Shown: positions 43,448 through 52,675, counted from the first letter of the stretch. The stretch is 64,000 nucleotides of DNA from Saccharopolyspora gloriosae (GCF_014203325.1 NZ_JACHIV010000001.1:1117501-1181500); one strand, 5' to 3'. Notes: generated by a model not told the origin, from the sequence alone. Made by a program: numbers and translations.

Positions 43448-46189
43448 TCACGCGGACGCCGGCGCGGCGCCGCGCAACATCGCCGTCGCCAGCTCGGCGC
43501 GCGACTGGTACCCGGCGCGCTGGAAGAACCGGGTCAGCCGCCCCTCCACGCTCTTCGCGCTGGTCCCGAGAACGACGCCGATCTGCTGGTTGGTCAATCC
43601 GTCCGTGATGAGGGTCGCGAGCAACCGTTCGTTCTCGGCGAGGGTGGCGCTCCGGCCCGCGACGGCGATGTTGCGCGCGCGCATCAGCAGCCGCAGCCGC
43701 GCCCGCGGAATCAGCGCGTCGAGCTCGCCGAACGTCCGGTACGCCTCCCGCAGCAGCCGCGGGTCCCCGAGCCCGCTCTCGGCCACGACCAGGGCGGTGC
43801 GGGCCAACTCGACCTTTCGGCGGCGGGAGCGGGAGAGCTCGACCGCTTCGCGCGCGGCAACCGGATCGCGCTCCACCAGCACTCGCGCGAGCAGGTGATT
43901 GCGCCGCGCGGCGGGGGTTCCCAGGCGTTCGGCGATCCGCTTGAGCCGCGCCGCGCACTTCCGGCCGGCCGCCGCGTTCCCGTGCCGCGACTCCCATACC
44001 GCCAGTCGCAGCCACAGTTCGTCGGTGCCGACGACGATCCCGTCCGCGCCCGCGCGAGCGAGCCCCTGCTCGATGAGCGTGCGCGAGAGGTCGTGGACGC
44101 CGAGCGTGCTTTCCAGGTCCGCGGCGGGCGCGGCCAGCAGGTGCGGCAGCAGCAGGTGCTGCGAGCGGGCTTCGTCGAGCACGGTGCGCGCGCTGTTCAG
44201 CTGGCCGCGGGCGGTCAGGATCGTCACCGCTTCCCGGTACATCGGTGTGCGCCCGGGAGCTCGGCCGTGGACCGTGGCCGCGGCCATCGTGGACCGGGCG
44301 GTGTCGAGCGCTTCGTCCCACTGCTCGTGCGCACCGGGGTCGCCGAGTTCTGCCGCGCCGCGCAGGTGGAGGGCGTTCGTCACCAACTGCTTCACCGGCC
44401 CGGCGGCGCTGCTCGCGTCGTCCTCGGTCTGCTCCTGGCCGGACGCCGCCCCCAGCATCGACGCCGCTACTCGACCGATGGCCTGGCCGAATGCCGCCGT
44501 GGCCCGGCTTTCCGATCGCCACTGCTCGGATTCGGCGGCGAGCTGCTCGTGCGCTTCCTGCCAGCGATCGAGCAGGCAGAGCGCGGCGGCCCGGGTCACG
44601 ATCCGGGACGCCGCACCGCCGGGGATCGATCGCCAGCCCTCCCGGACGAAGTCCTGCAACGCGGTCGCGTCACCGTGCTCGGCCAACCCGGCCACGTAGA
44701 CGAGTTGCAGTTGCTGTTCGGCGATGGGTGAGAGCGCGTGGGGGAGCGTGCGCAGCGCGAGGGCGGCCGATTCGAAGGCGGAGCCGAACCGCTGCTGCAC
44801 CGCGCACGACACGGCGTGCCGGTGCAGCGCCACGGCTCGGCGGGCGGGGTCGGTGGTCAACTTGGTCGCCGCCAGCAGCCATCGCACCTCGTGATCCTCG
44901 TGCGCATCCGAGGCGCTGCGCTCCAGCAACTGCGCGGCGGCGCGCTCGGGATCCACCAACCTGCCCGCGTCCACCAGCCGTTCGGGCAGGTAACCGGGGT
45001 CAGCGCAGGGCGCGCCGTTCCAGAGGGCGCGCACGGCGAGCAGCCCGATCCTGCGCCGTTCGAAGGGCCCCGCGCAGGAAGCGAGCACGGTGGCGAGCAT
45101 CGGTACGCGGAAGCGCCAGGAATTCGGCTGCGGGCCGCGCAGCAGCACGTCCGCTTCGGCCAGCGCGCGCAGGATTTCGCGGACTTCGTCCTCGCCGCGG
45201 TTGACGCAGTCCGCGATCAACGATGGCGCGGCCTCGCCCAGCGGGTGCAGCACTGCCAGCGATTTCAGCACGGCCCTGGCCGGTGATTTCGGTTCGCACA
45301 GGTCGGTGAACAGCGGATGGGTGTTGGACAGGTGAGGAGCCCGGTCCCGCACCAGGTGCACTCGGCGGTCGACCACCCGCAGGCAGTCGGAGGCCAGGTA
45401 TCCCTCGACGGCGGCCTCGATGACGGCGGGGAGTCCTCGGCAGGAGTTCCGCAGCGCGGCGGCCATGCCGGGCGCGGGCACCGCGTTGAGCAGCTCCGCG
45501 AGGACCTGCTCCACTTCGGCTTCGCCCAGCGGGCGGAGCCGTTCCTCGTGCACCAGCCCGTTGCCCGCCAGTCGGTCGAGGCCCGCCCGGTCGGCTGCGC
45601 CGCTGCGAGCGGCGCAGACCAGGGTGATGCGGGTGCCTGCCAGCGCGTTCAGGAAAGCGGTGATGGCGCCGGCGGATTCCGGGTTGATCCGGTGCGCGTC
45701 GTCGAGGAAGACCACGAGCCGGTCGGGCTGCCCGGCCAGGGCCGCCAGCAGCCGCCGGAACGAGGCCGTGGCGAAGTCGCCGCGAGCGGGCGGCGCGCCG
45801 AGCTCGTCGGCGAGCCGGGCGGCGAGGTGCGCCGCATCGCATTCCCTGCGCGGTATCGGAACGTTCACCGTGGTGGTGCGCTCGTCGGTGAGCCGCAGCC
45901 GCGCTTGCGCGAGAGCCGTGCTGCGGCCGATCCCGGCGGGGCCGGTGACCACGATGAGCGGGACGTCGGGGCGGTGCAGGCAGACGTCGACGATGCGATC
46001 GACTACTTCGCCGCGGACGACCGAACGGGCACTCGGCCCGCGTTCTCGAGCAGTGTTGCCCCGCTGGGGCGTGCGCTGGAGGGCCGCGTCGGGGAGTGTC
46101 AGGTGGTCCGGGGCTGCGGGCTGGTGCGTGGGTCGATGAGTGAACACGGTCCCAGTATTGCCAGCGGTCCCGAGACCTTCCGCATTCAC
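43448..46189 (-). CDS. Large ATP-binding LuxR-family (LAL-like) regulator
   Basis: A 913-residue LAL-type regulator. The N-terminal AAA/NACHT-like ATPase has the Walker A VTGPAGIGRST, with Arg89 where Lys is expected, and Walker B LVVFLDDAHRI. The centre is helical and TPR-like, rich in Ala and Arg. The C-terminal LuxR helix-turn-helix is AENERLLATLITDGLTNQQIGVVLGTSAKSVEGRLTRFF (about 845-885). LAL proteins often control large clusters and respond to nucleotide or other ligands. The Walker A change may weaken ATP hydrolysis. The GTG start shares a ~180-base upstream region with the next gene, transcribed the other way. Confidence 0.9.
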   Translation of the reverse strand: MNAEGLGTAGNTGTVFTHRPTHQPAAPDHLTLPDAALQRTPQRGNTARERGPSARSVVRGEVVDRIVDVCLHRPDVPLIVVTGPAGIGRSTALAQARLRLTDERTTTVNVPIPRRECDAAHLAARLADELGAPPARGDFATASFRRLLAALAGQPDRLVVFLDDAHRINPESAGAITAFLNALAGTRITLVCAARSGAADRAGLDRLAGNGLVHEERLRPLGEAEVEQVLAELLNAVPAPGMAAALRNSCRGLPAVIEAAVEGYLASDCLRVVDRRVHLVRDRAPHLSNTHPLFTDLCEPKSPARAVLKSLAVLHPLGEAAPSLIADCVNRGEDEVREILRALAEADVLLRGPQPNSWRFRVPMLATVLASCAGPFERRRIGLLAVRALWNGAPCADPGYLPERLVDAGRLVDPERAAAQLLERSASDAHEDHEVRWLLAATKLTTDPARRAVALHRHAVSCAVQQRFGSAFESAALALRTLPHALSPIAEQQLQLVYVAGLAEHGDATALQDFVREGWRSIPGGAASRIVTRAAALCLLDRWQEAHEQLAAESEQWRSESRATAAFGQAIGRVAASMLGAASGQEQTEDDASSAAGPVKQLVTNALHLRGAAELGDPGAHEQWDEALDTARSTMAAATVHGRAPGRTPMYREAVTILTARGQLNSARTVLDEARSQHLLLPHLLAAPAADLESTLGVHDLSRTLIEQGLARAGADGIVVGTDELWLRLAVWESRHGNAAAGRKCAARLKRIAERLGTPAARRNHLLARVLVERDPVAAREAVELSRSRRRKVELARTALVVAESGLGDPRLLREAYRTFGELDALIPRARLRLLMRARNIAVAGRSATLAENERLLATLITDGLTNQQIGVVLGTSAKSVEGRLTRFFQRAGYQSRAELATAMLRGAAPASA

Positions 46190-46371
46190 GTGATGACAAA
46201 ACTCTTAATCATTTCTTGCGCGAATGTGGGCCGGGTGGAACATATTACACCGTTCTGAAATATGTCATTCCGGATTCTTGATCTCCTGCTGTTCCGCTGA
46301 TCCCGGCGCTAGCGTGCGGTCGTCGAGCCAGGGCGTCGAAGGCGGCGCAGCGATGCAGGAGGACGACGATC
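46190..46371. promoter_or_regulatory. Shared divergent promoter region of two LuxR-ATPase genes
   Basis: The 182 bases between divergent starts are notably AT-rich at 46195-46290 (for example catgatgacaaaactcttaa). No clean palindrome was found. Both promoters must lie here, so the two regulators may cross-control each other. Confidence 0.6.
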
Positions 46372-47727
46372 ATGACGCGGGAGAAGACGGCCATCACGGG
46401 CCGGGACGAGGTCTTGGCGGAACTGTGGACCGCGCTGTCGTCCGGAACGAAGCACGGTCGGCTGCTGGTCGTGCGCGGTGCGCAGGGCATCGGCAGGACC
46501 CGGTTGCTGGAGGCCGCCGCTCGGCGCTGGCTGTCCAGGGGGCTGCGGGTGACCCAGGTGCGTGCGAGACGTGAGCGCTACGGGATCGGCGCCGTGGTCG
46601 ACGCGCTCCGGGAGGACTTCGACCGGTCCGGCGGGCCCGCCCTGATCGAATGCATCAGCGCGCTGGCACGGCTCCGCGAGGGCGAGCCGACGGATCAGGG
46701 CGCGCGGTTCGTCACCGTGGTGGACGAGTTCAACCGGGTGTTCGGGCAGGTCGGTGGCACCGGGCGGACCGCGGTGCTCGTCGACGACGTCCTGGAGATC
46801 GCGGACCCCGTCCCGCTGCTGCTCGCGGCCCGCCGTCCGGGTTGCCTGGTCGTCGCGTCCTTGCGCACCGGTGCCGAGCCCTCCCCGGTCGCTCGCGAAC
46901 TGCTGGAGCTGGCCGACGAGGTGCTGGATCTGGATCCGCTGCGCAACGCGGATATCGCGACGATCACGGGCGGCGACCTCGACGAGAGCGTGCACGAGGC
47001 GCTGCGCGCTGCGCTGGGTCCGCTCTACGGCAATCCGGGCGCCGTCTTGGCGACCGTGCGGGAACTGCGGGACCGCGGGCGGATCGTCGACCACCGCTTG
47101 ACCCCCGCGGACGCGGAGATCGAACTTCCCGCCGACCACGAGCTGGTGCTGCGCGTCCGCCGGCTCGGCGCGCTCCCCCCGCGACTGCTCGCCGCGGTGG
47201 CCGCTCTCGGAGCGCTCGACCTCGACGACGTGCCGCTGGTCGCCCACGCCCTGGGGGACGACTTGGCGGAGTGCGAGCGGGCGGTGGACGAACTCGTCGA
47301 GGAGGGGCTGCTCGTGGGGGAGGAGGAGCGGCAGCTGCGCTGCGGCTGCCCGGCCCTCGCGGCGGCCTTCGTGCGCCAGCAGCGGGACGTGGTGCGGTGC
47401 CTGGCCGTCCCGCGACCGTCGGGCGCGAAGGTGCCCGTGCGGTCGAGGGCGGCGGTGGGCTCCTCCGGTTCGCGGTCGCAACCGGCCGCGCGGGCGCAGT
47501 CGTGGTCCGCGGCCGACGGCCGGCTGCTCGGCCTGATCAGTTCGGGGCTCACCAATCGACAGATCGGTTCGAAGCTGGGGCTGAGCGAGAAGACGGTGGA
47601 GAACCAGTTGACCAGGTTGTTCGCCAAGACCGGGTGCCGGTCCCGCGTGGAGCTGGTGACGGTGGCGAACGCGCCGCGGCTCGCGGTCGGCGGGGCCGTC
47701 GGCACCCGGATCGCTCCGTCGGCCTGA
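46372..47727 (+). CDS. LuxR-family regulator with compact ATPase domain
   Basis: A 451-residue relative of LAL regulators with a shortened sensor region. Walker A reads RGAQGIGRTRLLEAA, again with Arg (residue 42) in place of Lys, and the Walker B-like strand is TAVLVDDVLEI. An Ala/Leu-rich helical middle leads to a linker with basic patches and a C-terminal LuxR domain, LLGLISSGLTNRQIGSKLGLSEKTVENQLTRLFAKTG. ATG 46372 follows GGAGGACGACG. It is divergently transcribed from the larger LAL-like gene. Its role in the nearby secretion locus is inferred from position only. Confidence 0.9.
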   Translation: MTREKTAITGRDEVLAELWTALSSGTKHGRLLVVRGAQGIGRTRLLEAAARRWLSRGLRVTQVRARRERYGIGAVVDALREDFDRSGGPALIECISALARLREGEPTDQGARFVTVVDEFNRVFGQVGGTGRTAVLVDDVLEIADPVPLLLAARRPGCLVVASLRTGAEPSPVARELLELADEVLDLDPLRNADIATITGGDLDESVHEALRAALGPLYGNPGAVLATVRELRDRGRIVDHRLTPADAEIELPADHELVLRVRRLGALPPRLLAAVAALGALDLDDVPLVAHALGDDLAECERAVDELVEEGLLVGEEERQLRCGCPALAAAFVRQQRDVVRCLAVPRPSGAKVPVRSRAAVGSSGSRSQPAARAQSWSAADGRLLGLISSGLTNRQIGSKLGLSEKTVENQLTRLFAKTGCRSRVELVTVANAPRLAVGGAVGTRIAPSA

Positions 47728-47851
47728 TCGGATGCGTTGCGGAACTCCCCGGCGCGAGATACTCGTGCGTTCGCGGAACGCGCTGGGTCCGTGCGAGCGA
47801 CCGAGCTGCCCAGCGGCGGCCGGACCTGGCTCGATCCACTGCGCGCCGTCC

Positions 47852-48601
47852 TCAGCCGAGCTCGTCCCGGCCACCGGGGGGATCGAAGCGGTAGCCCACG
47901 CCCCACACGGTCACCAGCACCTCCGGGCGCGACGGGTCGAGCTCGACCTTCTCCCGCAGTCGTCTCATGTGGACGGTCACGGTGGAGTCGTCGCCGTAGT
48001 CGCGATCCCACACCTTGCGCATCAGCTCGTCGCGGCGGAACACCCGGCCGGGGTTGTCCATGAGGAACGTCAGCAGCGCGAACTCCCGGTTGGTCAGCAC
48101 CAGTCGCCGCCGACCTCTGCTGGCGACCCGCGCGTAGTGGTCCACCACCAGGTCGCCCGCGCGCCGGATGCCGGGAGACGGTGCGGGAGGTCTGGCCCGC
48201 ACCCTGTGGAGCACCGACTGGACCCGCATCACCAGCTCTCGCGGGTCGAGCGGTTTCGTCAGGTAGTCGTCCGCGCCGGCCTCCAGCCCGCGCAGCCGGT
48301 CCTGCTCGGCGTCCGGCGAGGTCAGCATGATCACCGGTACCCGGCTCCGGGTGCGCAGCTCCAGGCAGAACTCCGAGCCGTCGAGGCCGGGCAACGTCAT
48401 GTCGAGCACGACGAGGACGGGACGCAGCTCGTGCGCCAGCTCCAAGCCGAGCAGGCCATCGGACACGACCACCGCGGTGTAGTCCGCTCGGCGCAGGTGA
48501 TCGGTGATCGCCTGGGACGTCGCGGGATCGTCCTCGAGAACCAGGATGCGTGGTCCTCGTGCGCGCGAGCGGTCCTGCTGAGCACGATTCGGCGGTGTCA
48601 T
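47852..48601 (-). CDS. Orphan OmpR/PhoB-family response regulator
   Basis: A 249-residue response regulator. The receiver has the acidic pair in ILVLEDDPATS, the phospho-acceptor Asp67 in LVVLDMTLPGLDG, Thr in IMLTSPD and Lys in YLTKPLDP, so it is phosphorylation-competent. The C-terminal winged helix runs LTNREFALLTFLMDNPGRVFRRDELMRKVWDRDY...VTVHMRRLREKVE...VWGVGYRF. No histidine kinase gene is adjacent. I use ATG 48601 for the start because it lies close to the receiver, although AGGAG is only one base away; an upstream in-frame GTG at 48757 could extend it by 52 unconserved residues. Confidence 0.92.
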   Translation of the reverse strand: MTPPNRAQQDRSRARGPRILVLEDDPATSQAITDHLRRADYTAVVVSDGLLGLELAHELRPVLVVLDMTLPGLDGSEFCLELRTRSRVPVIMLTSPDAEQDRLRGLEAGADDYLTKPLDPRELVMRVQSVLHRVRARPPAPSPGIRRAGDLVVDHYARVASRGRRRLVLTNREFALLTFLMDNPGRVFRRDELMRKVWDRDYGDDSTVTVHMRRLREKVELDPSRPEVLVTVWGVGYRFDPPGGRDELG

Positions 48602-49204
48602 CTCCTGAACCTGTTTCTCACTCTCGAGCTCATTTCCGTCCACCTTGTTCCGAGGCGACCGGGCGGTGGTCACCGCCGGGCGCGGGTACGGCGAATCGGC
48701 CGTGCGCGACGGCGGTCGCGCGGCAGGCGATTGGTCGGCCTGGCCATTGTTCGCCACATTCCCCGGGGGATCGGTAGTGCCCGGATAAAGTCACGCTGCG
48801 CCTGGATCGGTGGTGGAAATTGTACGTCCCGCCGAGGACGCGGGGAGCGGCCCAGGTCGTTGCGGAATCCATTCCGCCTGTCCGTCGTCCACCAGCGCGA
48901 AGCTGAACGAGGTGGCGGGAGTGAACCGCTGATGAACAGCGGTTTTGTCGCTCATCGTCGTCATCGGTCGGGCTATGGATTCCAGGAGGGCGCCGATTCG
49001 CGGCTGCTCGCTGATGTCGCGGAAACATGGTTTCGCTGGTTCGGTGATGCCCTTCCGGGTAATTCCGTTGCCTGGAGGTGTCATCCGCTCCCCGTCGGCC
49101 CCGCCGCGGTGGTGACTTCGGTTAGTTTTGGGGTAAATGAATTGATCGGTAGTGGATACTCGGCTCGCCGCAGGCGGTCCGGTGCGTCGTGCGATCGGGA
49201 GAAA
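48602..49204. other. Intergenic stretch upstream of the secretion-locus genes
   Basis: About 600 bases without a gene I can support. It must hold the promoter of the response regulator (minus) and perhaps one for the downstream plus-strand genes. The lower-GC spot at about 49110-49150 (gttagttttggggtaaatgaattg) is a likely promoter zone. Confidence 0.45.
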
Positions 49205-49210
49205 TGAAAG

Positions 49211-49516
49211 ATGAAGAACGGTTTCCTGTCGTATTCGGACCACTTCGCCGGCGGCAGTGGCTGGAAAGTCCCTGCGCTGGGCAAGGAGTACGGACCGGGT
49301 GAGGAAGTGCCCGCACCCGTGAAAGCGCGCCGGAGCGGTCCCGGCACGAGCGCGGAGACGCTCCTGCTCGGCGGTCGTACCGAACGGGCGTGGTTGCGCG
49401 GCACGGCGGTCGGGCCTTGCTCGCGGTGCGCTGAGCACGGTCCGGGGCAGCCGCGCGCGGTGGCGCTGGCCGAAGCGCCGACCAGGTGCTGTCCCGGTTG
49501 TCCGGGATGCCGGTGA
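49211..49516 (+). CDS. Possible small Cys-rich protein (uncertain)
   Basis: An open frame of 101 codons with actinomycete-like third-position GC and GGGAG upstream. The product starts MKNGFLSYSDHFAGGSGWKVPALG and ends with closely spaced Cys (PCSRCAEHG, RCCPGCPGC), which could bind metal or be a natural-product precursor tail. A competing 32-codon frame starts at 49205. No homologous family is recognised; it may not be real. Confidence 0.3.
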   Translation: MKNGFLSYSDHFAGGSGWKVPALGKEYGPGEEVPAPVKARRSGPGTSAETLLLGGRTERAWLRGTAVGPCSRCAEHGPGQPRAVALAEAPTRCCPGCPGCR

Positions 49517-49625
49517 CGTCGATGCCGAAGCGGTTCCGGGGTGCGCCGAGCGCACTCGCCCTCGGTCGGCCCGCAGACGGCTCCGGCGCAGCGGCTCCGC
49601 GGCCGCAACGGCGAAGCGAGATCTG

Positions 49626-50378
49626 ATGTGCCCTGTCGTGAGCGCCGATGAAGCAGCGCATCGCGCCCTCAGCGGGGGAGGTTCGGCCACGGGACGCGTC
49701 GAAGAGCTGCTGACCGTCATGTCGGAGCAAGCGGCCGCGGTGGCGCTGCTGCGGGAGAAATGGGCCGAGTCGGTCCGAGCGGTGCCACCGGCGCCCGACG
49801 ACGGCGGGTCTGACGGGGCGAGCTCGTGGTCGCTCACCGACCCGCGGCGCCGGCTGTGGTTCAGGGCCGAAGGCGTGCGCGAGATGAGGTTCTCGAACTA
49901 CGCCCTGTGGGTGGGGTGGTGGGTAGATACCGCGCAGCTCGCGCTGCGATCCGCCGTGGGTGAGCCGGACCCCGAACTGCGGGAGGCGACCGCGGACGGC
50001 TCGTCCGAGGCCGCGCAGGGGCCGGAGCGCGGGAAATCCGATCCGCCGCGGCTGGTTCAGCGCGCCCGGCTCCGCCGCTGGGGCGAGAATTGGATCAACG
50101 ATTCGCTGCCCTGGTTGCTCCCGCGCGATGATCTGGACAGGTTGCTCGCGCTCACCGGCGATACGAGCTCCGCGCGGGCCGTGCGGCTCGCCCACCGATC
50201 CGTGCTGGACGCTCGGCACGCCGGGGATCTCGCGCTGGAGCAGGAGGAGTCGGGTTCGGCCGCGACGTGCGAGGTGAACCGGAACTGGAACCTCTACGGC
50301 CGGCGGCATCCCCTGGTGTGCGAATACGCGCGCGCGATCGCCGACCACTTGGCGAAGTGGACCTCGGCGCGACCGTGA
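49626..50378 (+). CDS. Hypothetical protein near the type VII locus
   Basis: A 250-residue soluble protein with no signal peptide. The N-terminal part is helical (GRVEELLTVMSEQAAAVALLREKWAESV), and the middle is Trp-rich (FSNYALWVGWWVDTAQLALR, RRWGENWINDSLPWLLP), with an acidic disordered linker at ~125-140. The C-terminus has NRNWNLYGRRHPLVCEYARAIADHLAKW. No domain is recognised. The high Trp content and position before the ESX-like genes suggest a chaperone or regulator, but this is a guess. It ends 13 bases from the convergent CAP-domain gene. Confidence 0.65.
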   Translation: MCPVVSADEAAHRALSGGGSATGRVEELLTVMSEQAAAVALLREKWAESVRAVPPAPDDGGSDGASSWSLTDPRRRLWFRAEGVREMRFSNYALWVGWWVDTAQLALRSAVGEPDPELREATADGSSEAAQGPERGKSDPPRLVQRARLRRWGENWINDSLPWLLPRDDLDRLLALTGDTSSARAVRLAHRSVLDARHAGDLALEQEESGSAATCEVNRNWNLYGRRHPLVCEYARAIADHLAKWTSARP

Positions 50379-50391
50379 GCCCGCCCGTGGT

Positions 50392-50799
50392 TCAGTAGCC
50401 GAAGTTCTGCGTCCACCACGGAGTTCCGCGGCCGATGTGCAGTCCGACGCCGATCGCCCGGAACTCGCCGTTGAGGATGTTCTCCCGGTGCGGGATGCTC
50501 TGCATCCAGGCGCGCACCACGCTGGCCGGGGTTTCCTGCCCGACCGCGATGTTCTCCCCGGCCGGGTCCTCGAAACCTTCGGCCAGCATCCGTTCGAACG
50601 GCGACGGGCCGCGAAACCCTTGGTGTGCGAAGAAATCCCGCTGCGCCATGTCGGCGCTGTGCCGTCGGGCCGATCGGCGCAGCCGCTCGTCGCCCTCCAG
50701 CCGGGTCAGTCCGCGCTTGGTGCGCTCGGCGTTGACCAGTGACACGACCTTGTCCTCGGTTCGGGACCGCACCGCGTCCCGACCGGCTCCGAGCGCCAT
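50392..50799 (-). CDS. CAP/SCP-domain protein without signal peptide
   Basis: A 135-residue protein that is almost only a CAP domain (YkwD-like). VVSLVNAERTKRGLTRLEGDERLRRSARRHSADMAQRDFFAHQ gives the first helical part and a conserved His, GENIAVG and HRENILNGEFRAIGVGLHIG the central motif, and WWTQNFGY the end. CAP proteins are usually exported, yet no signal peptide is visible from ATG 50799 or from upstream in-frame starts. It may be carried by the type VII system next door or act inside the cell. GGAAGG lies about 10 bases before the ATG. Confidence 0.85.
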   Translation of the reverse strand: MALGAGRDAVRSRTEDKVVSLVNAERTKRGLTRLEGDERLRRSARRHSADMAQRDFFAHQGFRGPSPFERMLAEGFEDPAGENIAVGQETPASVVRAWMQSIPHRENILNGEFRAIGVGLHIGRGTPWWTQNFGY

Positions 50800-51053
50800 G
50801 CGTCGTCCACCTTCCTCGGTCCGCGGGTTCCGAACTCGACGGTTGCCATCGGTCTCCCTTATATCGCGAAGTCCGCCGCCGAATGCGGTGCGAGCGGGGA
50901 TGTGCCCGAGCAGGCAATCGTGCCCGCGTTCGGGTAGGGGGCGCGCACGTCGGCTTCCATATTCGAATTCGACGACGAGTATTGCGGGTGCCCGCGCACG
51001 CGCGCCGGTCCTCCGGTGCGGTACGCGGCGAGCACAGCGAGAGGAGCTTTCGA

Positions 51054-51377
51054 ATGGCACAGCAGGTGCAGACCTCGACTCCGGGCATGCAGTCCGCGGG
51101 GCAGAAGTTCAGCGACACCGCCAGCGATTTCACCAGGGACATGCAGTCCGTCAACACCATGATGGCGACCCTGCAGACGAGTTGGCACGGCGACGCCTCC
51201 CGGAACTTCAACCAGGCGATGGACAACTGGGAGAAGTCGTTCAGCATCGTGATCAACAAGCTGATCGGCATGATGGAGGTCATGGGGATCAACTCCAAGG
51301 ACTACGTGGCGGCGGAGGACGACGCGACCAGCCAGGCCGGTTCCTTCGGCTCCGCTCTCCCGCTGCCGGGAGTCTGA
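51054..51377 (+). CDS. WXG100 protein, EsxB-like
   Basis: A 107-residue WXG100-family protein, secreted through type VII systems as a helical-hairpin heterodimer. The turn motif is W-H-G in LQTSWHGDASRNF, with a helix either side. Near the C-terminus, DYVAAEDD gives the YxxxD/E export signal. There is no Sec signal. GAGGAG lies 8 bases before ATG 51054. It is followed 61 bases later by a second WXG100 gene, the usual partner pair. Confidence 0.94.
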   Translation: MAQQVQTSTPGMQSAGQKFSDTASDFTRDMQSVNTMMATLQTSWHGDASRNFNQAMDNWEKSFSIVINKLIGMMEVMGINSKDYVAAEDDATSQAGSFGSALPLPGV

Positions 51378-51438
51378 GCGGTTCCGTCCTTTCCGCATTG
51401 TTCGAGTCCGCTCGCCAGCGGATTGATGAGGAGTGTAA

Positions 51439-51738
51439 ATGTCTGATTATCGGTTCAACTTCGGTGTCGCGGACGCGACCCTCTACGACATGGACGCGGT
51501 CAACAACAAGGTTCGATCGGCGCTCACCGAAATGGAGCGGGCCGTCGAGTCCAGCCTTTCGGAATGGACCGGTGACGCGCAGGCCGCCTACTGGGAAGCC
51601 AAGGCGGCGTGGAACCAGCAGGCCAACATGATGCCGCAGTACCTGCAAGCGGGTCGCCAGACCCTGCTCAACATCTCCGACAACTACGGCACGACCGAGC
51701 AGCGCGCTCGGCAGATCTGGGACCAGACCCGGGGTTGA
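51439..51738 (+). CDS. WXG100 protein, EsxA-like
   Basis: A 99-residue WXG100 protein, probably the partner of the preceding gene product. The motif is W-T-G in SLSEWTGDAQAAYWEAKAAWNQQ. The C-terminal NYGTTEQRARQIW contains a YxxxE export motif. It starts MSDYRFNFGVADATLYD, with GAGGAG seven bases ahead of the ATG. Being the second of the pair before a type VII core matches actinomycete ESX-like loci. Confidence 0.94.
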   Translation: MSDYRFNFGVADATLYDMDAVNNKVRSALTEMERAVESSLSEWTGDAQAAYWEAKAAWNQQANMMPQYLQAGRQTLLNISDNYGTTEQRARQIWDQTRG

Positions 51739-51853
51739 GGGATTGCGCGATCACGTTGCGGCTCGGCCGCCGGGGAGGTGACCCCGGCTTTCCCGGCGGC
51801 CAGCGCCGTGGCCATCGGGGCCGCATCCGGAGAACGAGCTTGGAGAGGTTGTC

Positions 51854-52648
51854 ATGGGAGACAAGCAGGGAATCGACTACTGGCGGGACAGCGACGCGTG
51901 GGAGGACACCGACTACGCCGACTGGAAGAAGATCGACGCGTTCGTCGACGAGGGGTATCTGACCGAGGACGAGCGTGAGCTCCTCCAGGCGCGCGGCAGC
52001 GCCGCCGCGCTCGGTCACAGCAGCAGTCCGGGCGAGACCGATGACCCGTGGGAGAAGTACCTCGACCTGAAGGAGGAGTACAAGGACGACCCGCGGTTCG
52101 GCGAGAACGGCAAAGCCGAGGACCTCGCGAAGCCGGACGGCTACGGGGAGGGGCCGAAGGAAGATACCGACTACGTCGACAAGCTCGACTGGGGACTGGA
52201 CGACGACAAGACGCCGCCGGAGGTGGAAGACCCGCCGAAGGTCCCTAAGTACGACAACGAGGGCAAGGAAGGCGACGAGGTCGTCGTGAGCACCGAGGCG
52301 CTCAAGACCTTCGCGCAGAACATGTTGAAGTTGAAAGCCATGATCACCCCGGCGAAGGACTACGTCAACGACGTGGAAATCCTGCCGGGAGCTTTCGGCA
52401 ACGCGTACCGGCTTCGCGACCGGGTCATGGGATCCGACGGGGAGAACGGTTCCGCGGGGCTCAAGACCGCCATCTACGACTTCCTGCACAACACGGAAAA
52501 GGGCTTCGACTTCCTGGAGGAAGACCTGGCGCGCGTGTTGAAGGAGTACGCCGAAGCCGAAGATCTGAACAAGGTCGCCGGCAGCGATTTCGACGCCATC
52601 ATGGCGAAGGCGTACTCCTACATCGGTGAAACGGAGTCCGGCGAGTAG
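51854..52648 (+). CDS. Acidic protein with WXG-like C-terminal half; possible ESX substrate
   Basis: A 264-residue, very acidic protein. Residues 1-155 are largely disordered, with many Asp, Glu, Lys and Pro (DYADWKKIDAFVDEGYLTEDEREL, PPEVEDPPKVPKYDNEGKEGDEVV). Residues ~160-255 are helical, beginning STEALKTFAQNMLKLKAMI and containing LKEYAEAEDLN, a YxxxE motif like that of type VII substrates. An exact WxG motif is missing. Context (after esx pair, before the Pro-rich gene) suggests a substrate or cytosolic chaperone. The ATG at 51854 is preceded by GGAGAACGAG. No family recognised. Confidence 0.75.
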   Translation: MGDKQGIDYWRDSDAWEDTDYADWKKIDAFVDEGYLTEDERELLQARGSAAALGHSSSPGETDDPWEKYLDLKEEYKDDPRFGENGKAEDLAKPDGYGEGPKEDTDYVDKLDWGLDDDKTPPEVEDPPKVPKYDNEGKEGDEVVVSTEALKTFAQNMLKLKAMITPAKDYVNDVEILPGAFGNAYRLRDRVMGSDGENGSAGLKTAIYDFLHNTEKGFDFLEEDLARVLKEYAEAEDLNKVAGSDFDAIMAKAYSYIGETESGE

Positions 52649-52675
52649 TACGAGTCGGACGCGGCGTAGTGGTGC

